DNA of 64,000 bases from Helicostylum pulchrum (Eukaryota > Mucoromycota > Mucoromycetes > Mucorales > Mucoraceae): positions 62,001-126,000 of the forward strand of contig JAIXMO010000046.1 in assembly GCA_025677825.1 (NCBI GenBank), in the 5' to 3' direction. Numbering within the stretch: position 1 is the first letter of the stretch; every line of letters begins with the position of its first letter. A program made the translations under genes and the position numbers. The notes beneath the pieces were generated by a model that saw only the letters and a list, made by a program, of their open reading frames with translations, had not been told where the DNA came from and did not search any database. Positions 1 through 12,579 of the stretch are shown piece by piece.

Positions 1-991
1 ACAAGAAAATCTCCACCGGAAGGTATACCCTTAATACATGGCAGCACTAAAATAAATTAAGTTAATCTAATCTTTTTTTATACTTTGATAGTTACTGTAC
101 CTAGTCAAAGATACTATGACCCTACATCTTCATTAAGCAGTACAACAGCTTCTTCTTCATCAATCTCTTCATTTACAAGTTACCCTACTCTTCCTACTAC
201 TACAACATCATACCCTATGTCTTCAACCTATCACTCCACAACCGGTCAAGATTATTATCAACAAACTTGGGATGATCAACGTCATTCTGGTTTTCCGGCA
301 CCACCCCCTCCTCCACCACCACCACCACCGCTTAACCAGCACATCATACGTAGCCATCAACAACGTCCTCGGTGGAGTCCCGAATCATCTAGTCACCCAT
401 ACCAATATCCTTATCATCCGACCCAGGAATCGCCTGGCAGCGAAAGTCCCGGTGTTCGTCCTAAAGAACGTAGGCATCGAAAGCAACCACATGAACTGTT
501 ATCCGAATCTCAAAAAAAGGCAAATCATATTGCTTCGGAGCAAAAGAGAAGGCAAAATATTAGAATCGGGTTTGATCAACTAATTGATATTGTGCCAACA
601 TTAAATCACGGTAACCGCAGTGAAGCTTTAATTTTACAAAAATGTAAGTTCTAATATTAAAAAGAGGGAGGTTTTTGATGTACTTATTTGCCTATTTAAA
701 ATAAATAGCTGTCGATCATATTCGACATTTAATATCTATGAAAAATGAACTTAAAAATCAAGTACGAGATCTACAAGGAACACTAGGCGACACGTAAGAC
801 ACACATATACACAAAAAAGAAATGTTACTAACTTTTTTCCCATTTTTTATTTTAATTATTTCTTATACACAGTAATTATGAAGAAGATGTAAGTGCTGTA
901 TTATTATTATTTTACATACACACAAATTAAAATATATTGCTAATATTATTGTTTATAGTCATCCGAGGACGAATTATTGTACTCTTACTAG
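1..991 (+). CDS. bHLH transcription factor, Ino4/MLX-like (5' partial)
   Basis: The gene enters from the left edge. Inferred exons are 1-22, 92-643, 709-793, 873-888 and 959-991, with in-phase GT-AG junctions; the TTG-started frame near position 85 is only the intron end plus exon 2. A long Ser/Thr/Pro/Tyr-rich, presumably disordered region contains a run of about ten prolines. It is followed by a basic helix-loop-helix domain: KKANHIASEQKRRQNIR (basic region and helix 1 start), FDQLIDIVP (helix 1), then a short loop and helix 2 ILQKSVDHIRHL split by the intron at 644-708. The protein ends in an acidic tail (EEDSSEDELL). The His-Glu-Arg spacing of the basic region suits E-box binding, and the pattern resembles Ino4 or MLX, which act as heterodimers. 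The family call is firm; the subfamily and target genes are inference. Confidence 0.85.
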
Positions 992-1694
992 GACAAATTA
1001 TACCTTTTTTCTTTTTCTTCTTTTTTTTTTACGGACACTAAGAAACCAACATTTACTCATCATTCATCATTATATGGCATATCTGAACCCCCCCCCCCCC
1101 TTCCCCTACTACACGCATTTATGTAACTTGTTTTTATCTTTTTCGTGAACCAAGTAAGGTTTAAAAAACAATAAATAATCACAAGCCTCATTCTATGAAA
1201 AAAATCAAAAAAGGGCTTTGTTTTTAAAAAAAAATATATTTCAAGTGCAGCGAAAATGCGGCTTTGGTTCCTTGTTACACAATCAAAATTAGCATTTGAC
1301 CTCTTCCAATGACCAGAAACTTACATCATTTGTCATACAGGGCTGAAATATCCTTTTTTTTGTATTAAACAGTAATTTAAAGCTCAATTGAAAGAAAAGA
1401 AGAAGAAGTTGTATTTTAATGTATGGTACAGAGTTGCAAAAAAAAAAAGTGTATTTATTTTTTAAAATAGAAATAAAAAAACGGGAATAGGAAACATAAC
1501 CTATCGGTTGAGTATGTAACACCAAGCTAAAACGCTCGGGAGAGAGAAGAGAATTTTTTTGTATGGACTAGCGGGGATTAACTATGGGAGTAATATGTAT
1601 AAAAATAAAAATGGAATGAATTGGGCTTTTTTTTTTTTTAAAAAAAAAGGCAATGTATAAATAAGGGAAATATATAAATAGGTTTTAAAAGAGT
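992..1694. other. Convergent intergenic region, 3' UTRs
   Basis: This lies between two genes that end towards each other. It holds low-complexity runs, including 13 C at 1088-1100 and several A/T runs. The 78-codon minus-strand frame at 1289-1525 has no recognisable domain and looks fortuitous. No gene is supported. Confidence 0.6.
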
Positions 1695-3134
1695 CTATAA
1701 CGGTAATGTCGTTGGTTGTTCAGTAGGATGGTACATGGTTTGGAACCTACTGTATCTATGATTGATGTACTGAGAAAAGGTACTCTTTCTTGTACCGATA
1801 AAGCTGGATCCGTGTGAAGCAATTTCAGCATCAATCATGGGCAGTAAAAGAGGAGAAATACGGGAACCAAGTTGAATAAATTCTTCATCGACTTCTTTAT
1901 TACCAGTTAACATAGGACCGGATGTCAAAATACTTTCAATGACATTAGGGAAATCGGAAAGAGTGAAAATGCAAGGAAATTCGTCATAGAGCTCCTTTAG
2001 TGTAGTACGAGGCTGACGAGTGTCAGTTGCCATAAAGATAAGACGTAATCTAGGATGGTTGTCTTCGCTATGCCAGTGCACGCACTTATTGAGTAAAGGA
2101 ATCTTATCGATTGGATTTGCTTCATCGACTTGTTTTAACGCGATCAACTTATCTTCTTCTTCTACAGTTAATGATCTCGTTACGATCGGTGTTGCAATTA
2201 ATTGTCGTTCAATGATTGATTCAGGTTCCAAAATCAACTGCTCTAAAGTAGTTCTTAATGTGTTTACTGTTTCATCCATAAGTTTCTTAAAAAAGCCATC
2301 TCCCTGGCGTAAATGAACACCGATAAATTTATCTGGTCCGCCCAACAGAGGCAATACCGAAAGAGCTTGCTTAATCACCAAAGGATGAGAGATGCTTGTT
2401 TCTTCGCGTAAATACTTTGCCAACCAAACCAAATTGGGATCTTGCAGGGCTAAACGTAATGTGTAGTGTAACGAACCGAACAACATAAACTTTTCATCAC
2501 GTTCACGAAGGTCATCCATATCAATACGGTAACGGAACGTTCTAATAGACTCAGTGTTATCTTTAGAATCATAAATACGGTAAGAGTAACGATCACTATC
2601 TTGAATGCGATAAATGTCTTCATCTTGAGCACGATAGACATCCTTAAAGTAATCTTGGGACATGCTTGACCTTTTTACAGTGCGAATACCAATGGAGTGA
2701 GCGGCAGAGAGATCAAAGATACTTTCAACAGAGACAGGAACGTACTTTGTAAAATCATGACACTTTGGGTTACTACGTTGCTTGATAGAGGGACATTCGC
2801 TGAGACGATAATCGGCTAAAGGAGTAGGTCTCCACCAAATGGCATTACCAATATTCATTTCTGGTAAAATAAGTGTACGATCAAGAGATTTAGCAAGAAT
2901 CATGGCGTTGATAAGACCAATACGTTGATTATGAAGACCAGAATGAGGTAAAAATGAAATAAATTTCTCTTCTTTTGAAGCGACAATGTTGGCTGCTGGC
3001 TTTGGAGGGGCGGGAGTGATGCTAAATCGTAATTGAACACTCATAGATTGTGTTGAAGTATATATAACAAAAAATGTAATTAAAATAAGGGTCGCAAAGC
3101 ACGTTGCCCATACAAATTTTGGTGAACGCAACAT
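1695..3134 (-). CDS. O-fucosyltransferase-like glycosyltransferase, type II membrane protein
   Basis: An uninterrupted 479-residue frame begins at ATG 3134-3132. Residues 1-8 are short and basic, followed by one hydrophobic signal anchor (about 8-27), a Pro/Ala stem, and a luminal domain, which is the layout of Golgi type II glycosyltransferases. Residues 63-72 (PHSGLHNQRI) and 86-91 match the N-terminal nucleotide-binding half of GT-B O-fucosyltransferase-like enzymes. Residues 271-281 (IGVHLRQGDGF) match their HLR-x-GD motif, and FMATDTRQPR fits the late conserved block. An O-FucT-like enzyme would transfer fucose from GDP-fucose; the acceptor here, protein or cell-wall glycan, cannot be read from the sequence. 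The segment around residues 168-205 is unusually rich in Asp/Arg/Tyr. Fold assignment is fairly secure, substrate is not. Confidence 0.8.
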   Translation of the reverse strand: MLRSPKFVWATCFATLILITFFVIYTSTQSMSVQLRFSITPAPPKPAANIVASKEEKFISFLPHSGLHNQRIGLINAMILAKSLDRTLILPEMNIGNAIWWRPTPLADYRLSECPSIKQRSNPKCHDFTKYVPVSVESIFDLSAAHSIGIRTVKRSSMSQDYFKDVYRAQDEDIYRIQDSDRYSYRIYDSKDNTESIRTFRYRIDMDDLRERDEKFMLFGSLHYTLRLALQDPNLVWLAKYLREETSISHPLVIKQALSVLPLLGGPDKFIGVHLRQGDGFFKKLMDETVNTLRTTLEQLILEPESIIERQLIATPIVTRSLTVEEEDKLIALKQVDEANPIDKIPLLNKCVHWHSEDNHPRLRLIFMATDTRQPRTTLKELYDEFPCIFTLSDFPNVIESILTSGPMLTGNKEVDEEFIQLGSRISPLLLPMIDAEIASHGSSFIGTRKSTFSQYINHRYSRFQTMYHPTEQPTTLPL

Positions 3135-4360
3135 ATTTGTTTTATAAAAAGAAGAAGGAAGAAGTGATTAAAATATTTTTTCATTTCGCCGCTGTGAAAT
3201 ATTTATATTTCTCTAAAGTGATATAAATAGATTTTTTTTTTTTTTTTTAGCTTGTACTCCCAAACAGCTGGTAATAAAAACACCAAAAAAAAAAGATACG
3301 AATTTGCTATTGTTGTTGTTTTTTTTTGTAAAATGGGCTTATAATGACTACGTACCTCTTTTTAAAAGATGCAACGGAATCACTTTCCTGTGAAAAGAGT
3401 TTTTATTCAGTCCAGTTTTTATTATTGAAGCTTGTTAAAGTGAGTTTTATTCTCTCCAAATGCACTTCCGCTAAAACATTTTGCTTTCAAAAATATTTAT
3501 GTCAGGCAGATACGTACGTTTATATTTAGAAAATACAGTTCTTACAGAATTTAGCAACTAGTTTTATGACACAATCTTTTTTGTTTGTGCATAAATAATG
3601 AAACTAGAAAAAAAAAAAGGTCATTTATTCAAGAACAAAGTGCTTTCAAACATTTCATTCGCGTGAGGAACTAGACATTTAAAGCATGTTTTTCTTTTTT
3701 TAGCTCTTTTACAGCGCGCGTATAAGTTTGTTTAATAACGTCATTTTTTTATTTAAAGTGGATCACATTTTGTTGTAGCTCACAAAGAAAGATAAGATGC
3801 GGCAATATTAACTATCTACGAAATCCTACCTTTCTATACTACTTGAATAAAAGTTTTTACTGTACTTGGACATAAATTTCTACTGTTATATCTATGCCAA
3901 CTCAAAAAGACCTCATCCCTTATCAAGAGGATAAAGTAGATGCGGGAAATTTTGATCGATTTGTCTAATTTTAGTTTCGTCACATTTTGCGAGTAGGTTC
4001 ACATTGTGCCATTTAAAGGAAATGAGGCGTTTATACAAGTTATGTTCTTTATTAATTGATAGTGTCGTTTATATCGTATAGACAAGAACAATAATCGTAT
4101 CATTATCATTGTTTTTATTTGTTTATTGTTTAGGTACCCTTTTTTTAAAAAAGAAACCTTCCTGTAGTGTACTACACAAAACACTTGGATTGCCACTTAA
4201 AAAGACAACAATAACAAAGCATTTCACCTTTTTTTGGAGTGTTACACCTTTTTTTTTTTTTATTTTATTTATAAATGCAATTTTTAAGCCTCTTACTTAA
4301 TATGGGACAATTTATAAACATATACACAAATATTGTTTTCTCTTTTTTTTTTTCCTTCTT
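3135..4360. other. Intergenic region upstream of the fucosyltransferase-like gene
   Basis: AT-rich sequence with homopolymer runs (T12 near 3233-3249). Short frames at 3344-3529, 3999-4196 and 4109-4300 show no domain, no splice partners and T-run-driven composition. It presumably holds the promoter of the minus-strand gene ending at 3134 and the 3' UTR of the bZIP gene. No further gene seen. Confidence 0.6.
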
Positions 4361-5002
4361 CTACTTCATATTACCAAGTTTAGCGTTTAATTCTCCAACC
4401 TCTTTAATTAACCTATAGTTATCATCACTATTCATCATCATTTGATCATTTGAAGGAATTAGTGTAGCATTTGCCTTTAATTCCACAATTTTATCATTCA
4501 ATTCTTCTTTTTCCTTTTCTAACCTCGTAATTGTCTGTTCCATTTGTTTAATGTACTCCTTCTTCTTTTTACGACAATCTTTAGCTGCTAATCGATTTCT
4601 TAATAACCTACGCTGTCTTTTTTCATCTGCTGTTAATCCTTTTGCCTTTTCATCTGTCTTTGTATTATTGTTATCAGGTGTGGATGTTAGGTTATTGGAA
4701 GATGTTATTGTTTGGTGATAGTCCATATCATTGGGTGTTATAGTAGTAATTGAACTATTGGGTAAAGAGGTAATCACGCTATTCGCATGCTGTTGAATAT
4801 GCTCCAATATACTCAAGGGTAAATTAGCCATGTGAATAGGTGAAATGATTGACTGATGTAAAGCTGATCCTGTAAAGGATGTCGCCTGTTGTCGGGCTTC
4901 TTGTTCATCTCTAGTAATGTGTTCATCTAGAGCTTTACTTAACTTTGGTTTTTTTGAGATTGGAGTCATATTATTTTCCATGTTTTGATTTTCTATAGTC
5001 AT
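4361..5002 (-). CDS. bZIP transcription factor
   Basis: Single-exon 213-residue frame starting at ATG 5002-5000. The N-terminal half is Asn/Thr/Ser-rich and has a possible basic nuclear signal (ISKKPKLSK, residues 15-23). The bZIP domain follows: basic region about 126-148 with the N-x7-R signature (NRLAAKDCR, 136-144), then leucine-zipper heptads from about 150 (IKQMEQTITRLEKEKEEL) to 175. A second short heptad-like stretch (LIKEVGELNAKLGNM) closes the protein. The basic region is of the CREB/ATF type, so a CRE-like DNA site is likely. No activation domain can be named. It sits head-to-tail with the fucosyltransferase-like gene on the minus strand, with 1.2 kb between them. Confidence 0.9.
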   Translation of the reverse strand: MTIENQNMENNMTPISKKPKLSKALDEHITRDEQEARQQATSFTGSALHQSIISPIHMANLPLSILEHIQQHANSVITSLPNSSITTITPNDMDYHQTITSSNNLTSTPDNNNTKTDEKAKGLTADEKRQRRLLRNRLAAKDCRKKKKEYIKQMEQTITRLEKEKEELNDKIVELKANATLIPSNDQMMMNSDDNYRLIKEVGELNAKLGNMK

Positions 5003-5289
5003 AATATATTTTATATTGTTGCGTATATGTATAAAAAAAAAGGTGTGTGAGTGAGAAAAATTATGTGTTAATAAAATAAAATAAAAAAAGTGGTCTCAGG
5101 CTTTATAAATTTGGTGCCTTAAAACTGGTCCCCATTATTCCATACCTACGGTTTGGTTTCTAGATTTAGAGAAAAATATGCGGATTAGAGTGAGATAAAA
5201 AACAAACCCGCAGCATATTTTGAGGATACCTGGGAGTCCCATAGTAATTTGGCGGATCTCATGGTCTTGTACTAGCTTATGCCTGACAG

Positions 5290-5410
5290 TTGCTTTAGGC
5301 AGAACTGTGTCCTTTTGTACGGACATAAAGAAAAAGGAACTGCTAAAAAAAAGATGCAGAATAATAAATAAATATTTAAGATATACACTCCCTCAAAAAA
5401 GTACACATAT
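5290..5410 (+). repeat. Dispersed repeat copy (related to 41790-41900)
   Basis: The stretch containing GACATAAAGAAAAAGGAAC followed by a GCAGAATA...AAATATTTAAGATATA block aligns by eye with 41798-41860, which has GGCATAAAGAAAATAAACC and GCAGAATAGTAAATGAATAT. Divergence is clear, so both are old copies. Confidence 0.45.
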
Positions 5411-6601
5411 TAAAAAGAAACTTACTGATGGTGGTATGCATTGTAAAGGAAAGGAGGAAGAGAAGTGATTTATTCTAAAACAATAAATGATAGAATGAAT
5501 ACAGCTTAGGCTGATAAAATGGATCTATTTAATCATTTTTTTGTAAAGCGTGTAACAAAAAAGCGAATTGGATATTGTAAATTGGCATATCAGTAAATGT
5601 TTTCACGATAATGTGTAAATAACTCTCGGTTCTTAGATGCCTGTCGTTTATTTGCTAAACTACCTTTTCAAGCTTTATGATAGGCTAAGTTACCTTTTTC
5701 CAACCGTAGGCTTGAAGAGAGGGCCTTAAAACTTTCCTATATTTCATGCACTGGGTTTTAAACGTGAATGCTACTTGTACAATTTACATGTTTCTAAAAT
5801 GCTTTATTTGTACTGTATCGATGTCTTTTTTTGCTCAACACAAGTCATAACATTCATCAAGTAGGCTCAATGAATTGTTGACTCTCTTTTGAAGCACGAC
5901 ACTCAAGTCTTTCTTTTTTTTTTTTACTGATCCGAGAGGGTGGCTTAAACGTTTTTATTGTATCACGCATTTTTCTAAATATGTTTTACTCTGTTTTTTT
6001 TAACAAAAAAAAAAGAAGAAAACTGAAGCATTTTGTAAATAGTTGCTTTATTTATTTCGTAGTGGTCCTTGGGAAAATTAAATACCTATATTTGAAGAGG
6101 ATCAAATAATAAATTGTCATAGATTCCAAATAGCGTCCGATCAAGGAAATATAGAAAAATGCCGCCTAAGCCTATTACTTAGCGCAGCAAGCGTACGAAC
6201 CCATAACTTTTCTTTTTTATATATAAAAAAAGGGGGCTTGATTTTAAATTAGCTAATATCATTGTTTTAAAAAGTAAATACGGTAGCTCTATTTAAGAGT
6301 AGCCAAAATCTGGAATAAATACACCCTTATATCGAACATACCCTTATATGGAGCAGTGAGTAACTCTTAAGCTCACCTAACTTATTATTAAAAAACCAAG
6401 TTCTGTATCTTCATATAGAAGAGCTTAATCATTAGAACCACAACCAAATTTCTCAAAAAAAGGGGGCTAAACACTTTATTTTCTCACCTTCAAATGCACA
6501 GACTTATATTTCTAATTGATTATTTTATAATTAGTAGTTTTCTCGCTTTTAGCAACAATAGAGACTGGCAGTAGTAGATGGTGTAGTAATATATCGAAAA
6601 T

Positions 6602-6680
6602 AACTGCTAAGAAAAAGCTCAATGAGATACCTTAGTTTTAAATCGCTCACATAAGAAATCACTGCTAAAATTAGCAGTTA
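6602..6680. repeat. Short inverted repeat, 10-bp arms
   Basis: TAACTGCTAA at about 6602-6611 and its exact complement TTAGCAGTTA at 6671-6680 enclose about 60 bp. It could be a hairpin or a tiny MITE remnant. Confidence 0.4.
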
Positions 6681-6809
6681 TAATAAATATTGGTTTTTAT
6701 TTTTTAAAGAAACAGGAAGCTTTTTTTGGACCCAAGTTTTATAATAAAAAATAGTTGTTTTAACTATATCTTTAATAAAAAAAAAAGCGAATTTTTTTGT
6801 TTTTTTTTC

Positions 6810-7430
6810 GATTTTCATTTTTGGGGGTCAACCTTTTTTGTGTTTCTGTGGTTATTTTACAATTATTCAGGATCCATTTTTCTATATTTGTGGAGAGAAC
6901 AAGGATAGTATAGAGCTCATTTAGGCGCCTCTAGTTCATTCTAAATCATACTTTTACTGTAAAATCTGAAAAATCTGAAAGAGTAATCGCTGTTTTAGAC
7001 GTTTTTTCTTTGGGTAAAAAAATACACTTTTTTGTGTAACATCGTGTAACAACTTTCAGAGTGTCGCGATTAAGTAAAATGTAGTTTTTTATTACCGTGT
7101 TTGGTTATAGCACCGAATGTAGATATTTAAAAGCTATATATTGGATGTTTATAAATAAAAGTGCAACAACTAAAACTGGGCGAGAAAACGCACTTTAAAG
7201 GAATCGTTATTTTAAGGACCGCTTAACTCAAATTTTAGCCGAAAAAAAAAACGTCTAAAACAGTTATTACTTGGTCAGTATTTTTTGTACAAATATAAGT
7301 TTATATGGATTAAATGCGTCTAAAAGCGTACTTTATTATCATTGTTATTTACACAAATAAAAGCAAAGTGGACATCGAGTACTTTTAAAATAACCACAAA
7401 AACACAAAAGGGGTTGACCACCCAGAATGA
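6810..7430. repeat. Decayed inverted-repeat element
   Basis: The strand containing GGTCAACCTTTTTTGTGTTT (about 6827-6846) recurs as its reverse complement at about 7400-7420 (AAAACACAAAAGGGGTTGACC). CGCTGTTTTAGACGTTTTTT (about 6989-7008) recurs inverted around 7247-7266. The middle has no open frame. This looks like the two arms of a decayed foldback or terminal-inverted-repeat element. Confidence 0.5.
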
Positions 7431-7634
7431 CCAAAAATCATCAAAAATGATCGACTGAAGAAAAAAATAAAAAATCGAGAAAAATATAAAAAAAATTGCG
7501 GTTTTTAATTTTGGTATTAAAGAAAACATTCTAAGGAGTAACTTCTACTAAATAACTTGGAAAAAAGAGCCATTTCCTGATGTTTAATCATACAATGAAA
7601 ACATCTTATTTCGATCACCGAAAAAAGGAGTTAC

Positions 7635-7860
7635 TTCTAAAGATTCACTGCTGATACGCGTTCCATTCAAGTCTAAATGTATTGTTCTTATATTTTAATT
7701 ACTTTGTAAGGTTTATTTTATTATTCTCTCTCTACCAGTTTGATTATTGTCCCTTTGTTTTAATAACATCGATTTGATAGTACACTTTTGAAGACTAGTC
7801 GCTTTTATATTTTTAGTAGTTTTGTGAAGTTAGGTTCCACCCTTAAATAGAACATTGATA
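7635..7860. repeat. Dispersed repeat fragments
   Basis: TTCTAAAGATTCACTGCTGA at 7635-7654 and the following about 170 bp recur at 29891-30060 and, more diverged, at 30751-30920. Separately, 7812-7848 is the reverse complement of the right part of the MITE-like repeat at 15891-16040, sharing TTCCACCCTTAAAT and TAGTTTTGTGAA. Confidence 0.6.
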
Positions 7861-8036
7861 AATTGTGGTGTTAAATACATCCTTTCTTTTTGGAAAAAAT
7901 AAAAGATTTAAAGTAAAACTTTTACTGCAAAAACTGGAAAATGTAATCACTGTGTCAAATTTAATTTTGGGCTCACACTGTAAAAACGCGGGACTGTGTT
8001 TTATGTCTGTGTAAACTCTTTTTCTTAAAAAGAAAT

Positions 8037-9845
8037 ATGCGCGACCTACCTTTAGAGATATTCAAAACAGTATTTCAATATTTAGAGCAAAAAGTCCTTC
8101 AAACGTGTTACTTTGTTTGCAAGAGTTGGTATTACATGGCTATTCCGTTGAACTGGGGAGAAGTGACGCTACAAAACTCCAAAATTGGTCTTGTGATATC
8201 GTACTTACGCCATCTCGACCACAGTCAATATTTTAAATATGGTCATCTTATCACAAAGTTAATAATTACACACAGGAAGAGATCACTTCACGAAATTAGT
8301 TATGAATTTAGTAAATTAGAACTATTAGTGTTACTGAGCCAGCTACCAAATCTAAAAGAGATTGATATAAGCTCCACCGGTTACGTTAAGGAATATACAG
8401 GGTTTTTATTAGACGCCGATCTGAAGCATATTAGCGAGATTGATATTGGAGACTTTTCTCGTCGTTTTTTTTTTATAGTTACTCTTACGGCTTGTTATTT
8501 TTAGTATGTTACAGATTTCGTGACACTATTTCCCGTAGATTTAAATTATGACAAAAGCACAATTCACCTCAACTCCCAACACATCAATACATTAGATTCG
8601 TTAACCAAATTTAAAAAATTGACAAACTTATCAATCGACAATAAACATGATATTAATTTGACACCATTTCAAGTACAAGACAGCTGCTCCAATTTGGAAC
8701 AGCTTAAATTCTCTAGTGACTACCCGATTTCCAAGAGTGTCATGTTACGCCGGTTGAGCAACAACATCAATCTAGACTTCGTTGCCAGTTTGAAATTTCT
8801 AGAACTAGAACTTCCATCTTTGTCGGCTACTTATACGAGATACCTTGTAGACTACTTTCCAAATCAATTGATAGACATAGATATCACGATCTCTGACCAA
8901 AGCCCTTTCAGTTGGATCGGCAGTGTTGGAAAGGAACTTGCGTTAGGACTTATGGAAAAGGCTGGTAGAGTTAAAGGTTCATTTATTTGCTTTCAACAAA
9001 TTAATCGGTACGAAGTACAACCTAATGAAGAGAGCAACATGACAAAATATTTTAAGCTGTTGAATGCTTTCCGGGGAACTCGACAGATTTATTGTGAGGC
9101 CGAATTTACAGAGCCAAATGAGGTAGACACTACAGACTGTGTATTCCACTACTTTAGTTGTGGTAAATTATACACAACATACTGCATGCACGATAACGAT
9201 TTTCATGGTCCTGGTAATGCGGATCTGGATTTACCTGACAAAACCAGCTCCATGATTGGTCCAGAAATTTTCAGCAGTTTAGAAATTGCCATTTGGCGTA
9301 AAAACACTGATTTGATGTACCAATCTTTAAAGTACTCTTTTTTAAATTGCCCCAAAATTGAAAGCTTTGGACTTAATTACGATGGTTCTCCATACGAACA
9401 AATGTCTTCTTATATCAAATATACGCACAAGAAGGAGGGCCCGATTGGCTCTCATCAACCAAATTTTGAAACCAATCTTTTAGAAATGTTATACATTAGT
9501 CCCGCTCAACGCTACTTTGATTTGGTGACAACTTATTTGAAAGATATTGAGATTATATCGTTCGAAACCTTACAGTGGGGTCGTTTACATGATGATCCCG
9601 TTATGAATTTAACGGGTTTTAAAAAGCTAAAGAGTTTTACCTATACAACTAAAGGCGATAATGATAGTCAAGATAGCGATTTTGTCTTGCTTAAATTTAC
9701 GAACGGGGAAGAACAGCGCTACTATCTAGATGAAGAGAAGAGAAAAAATGCGCAAGTAGAGTATGCCGGAAACCCTACTACTACCACTCCATGTATTACT
9801 GTATTTTGCGACCCAACCGTATCTTTTAATTTTAAGAGATCCTAA
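8037..9845 (+). CDS. F-box / LRR-type protein, frame broken near 8465-8540
   Basis: Starts at ATG 8037. Residues 3-40 form an F-box (LPLEIFKTVFQYLEQ, then VCKSWYYMAIPLNW), normally the Skp1-binding part of an SCF ubiquitin ligase. The rest has LRR-like Leu patterns (LPNLKEIDIS and others). The frame meets TAG at 8502-8504, then continues in the same frame from 8505 to TAA at 9843-9845, giving about 600 residues overall. Around the break, the +2 frame from the ten-T run (8465-8474) reads YSYGLLFLVCYRFRDTIS before re-entering the original frame near VDLNYDK. Two compensating indels are therefore more likely than a functional stop. A 27-nt intron (8479-8505) would also remove the stop but is implausibly short. 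Sequencing error, pseudogene or tiny intron remain open. Confidence 0.65.
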
Positions 9846-10651
9846 GTATCTCTTTTATATACCTATGTACTCATATTATCCATACAGTATATCACATCAA
9901 TAAAAAAAACCTTAGCGTTTACAAAAGTTGGTTTACACCTTCTATTTTTTTTTTTTTGTAGGTAAATTAAATAAAATAAAAAGAGGAGGTATTTATGAAC
10001 TAGGAAATCGAGAGCGGTACGATTTAATCAATGATGAACTATAACATTTTAAATAGTTCTTGAACTCACTGAAGTTATTGTGCAAGAGCCCAAACATTAA
10101 ATTCTAATGAAACTTTTATTGCTCTCAATTAAAATAGTACAAAACTATTTATTAGAATACCACATAACAATGTATTTTAAAACTTCTATCTATAATAAAG
10201 AGGGCTAAAAAGCATCTTTGTGTTCGTTCTATTTGGTTTATACTGCATCCCTTTTCAATATTTCATCACTTAGTAACCATCTGTATTTAATTACTTTTCT
10301 TAATTCATTTTCCAGATTTCGGCCATTGTATCTAAATTTGATAAAAAGTTAAGCAAACATAATATAATTACTTGAATATTATATGTTCATAATTTAATTA
10401 GAAAACTTTCGATGAAATGCATCAAGCATTCAAAAATATGGAGGCAGCTCGTTACGATCAACGCACTCTCTATTGGTTAAAAGAGAGCACACTTAATTAT
10501 AACGTTCCTGAGCTTCAATGTTTGAATACGACGTGACGTGTTTAATAACCTTTTTTCCCCAGCTTTTTTTTAGTTTTTTTTCAAGGGATAAAAGAAAAAT
10601 CGATTTTAATTTTCCCGCTTTTTAACTCTCTTTTTTTAAAAAAACTAAAAA
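9846..10651. other. Intergenic region with a repeat copy
   Basis: It contains a dispersed repeat at 10140-10320 and an AT-rich stretch just upstream of the dihydrolipoamide dehydrogenase start. No gene is seen. Confidence 0.6.
10140..10320 (+). repeat. Dispersed repeat copy
   Basis: ATTAGAATACCACATAACAA at 10151-10170 is identical to 29755-29774, and AGTAACCATCTGTATTTAAT at 10272-10291 is identical to 29857-29876. The intervening sequence is clearly related. A more diverged copy lies at 30620-30740. Confidence 0.7.

Positions 10652-12579
<1,928 letters not shown>

Larger units (their letters stand above)
5003..8036. other. 3-kb gene-free region made of degenerate repeats
   Basis: No credible coding frame is present; the short frames at 5135-5468, 6726-6908 and 7320-7529 lie in repeated or low-complexity sequence. 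Stretches at 5290-5410, 6285-6350, 6810-7015, 7240-7430, 7635-7860 and 7905-7960 recur elsewhere in the window or in inverted orientation within the region. The layout suggests decayed transposon debris upstream of the F-box gene. Confidence 0.6.

Noticed and set aside
1289..1525. 78-codon minus-strand frame
   Set aside because: Low-complexity, T/A-run driven and located in a convergent 3' UTR region.
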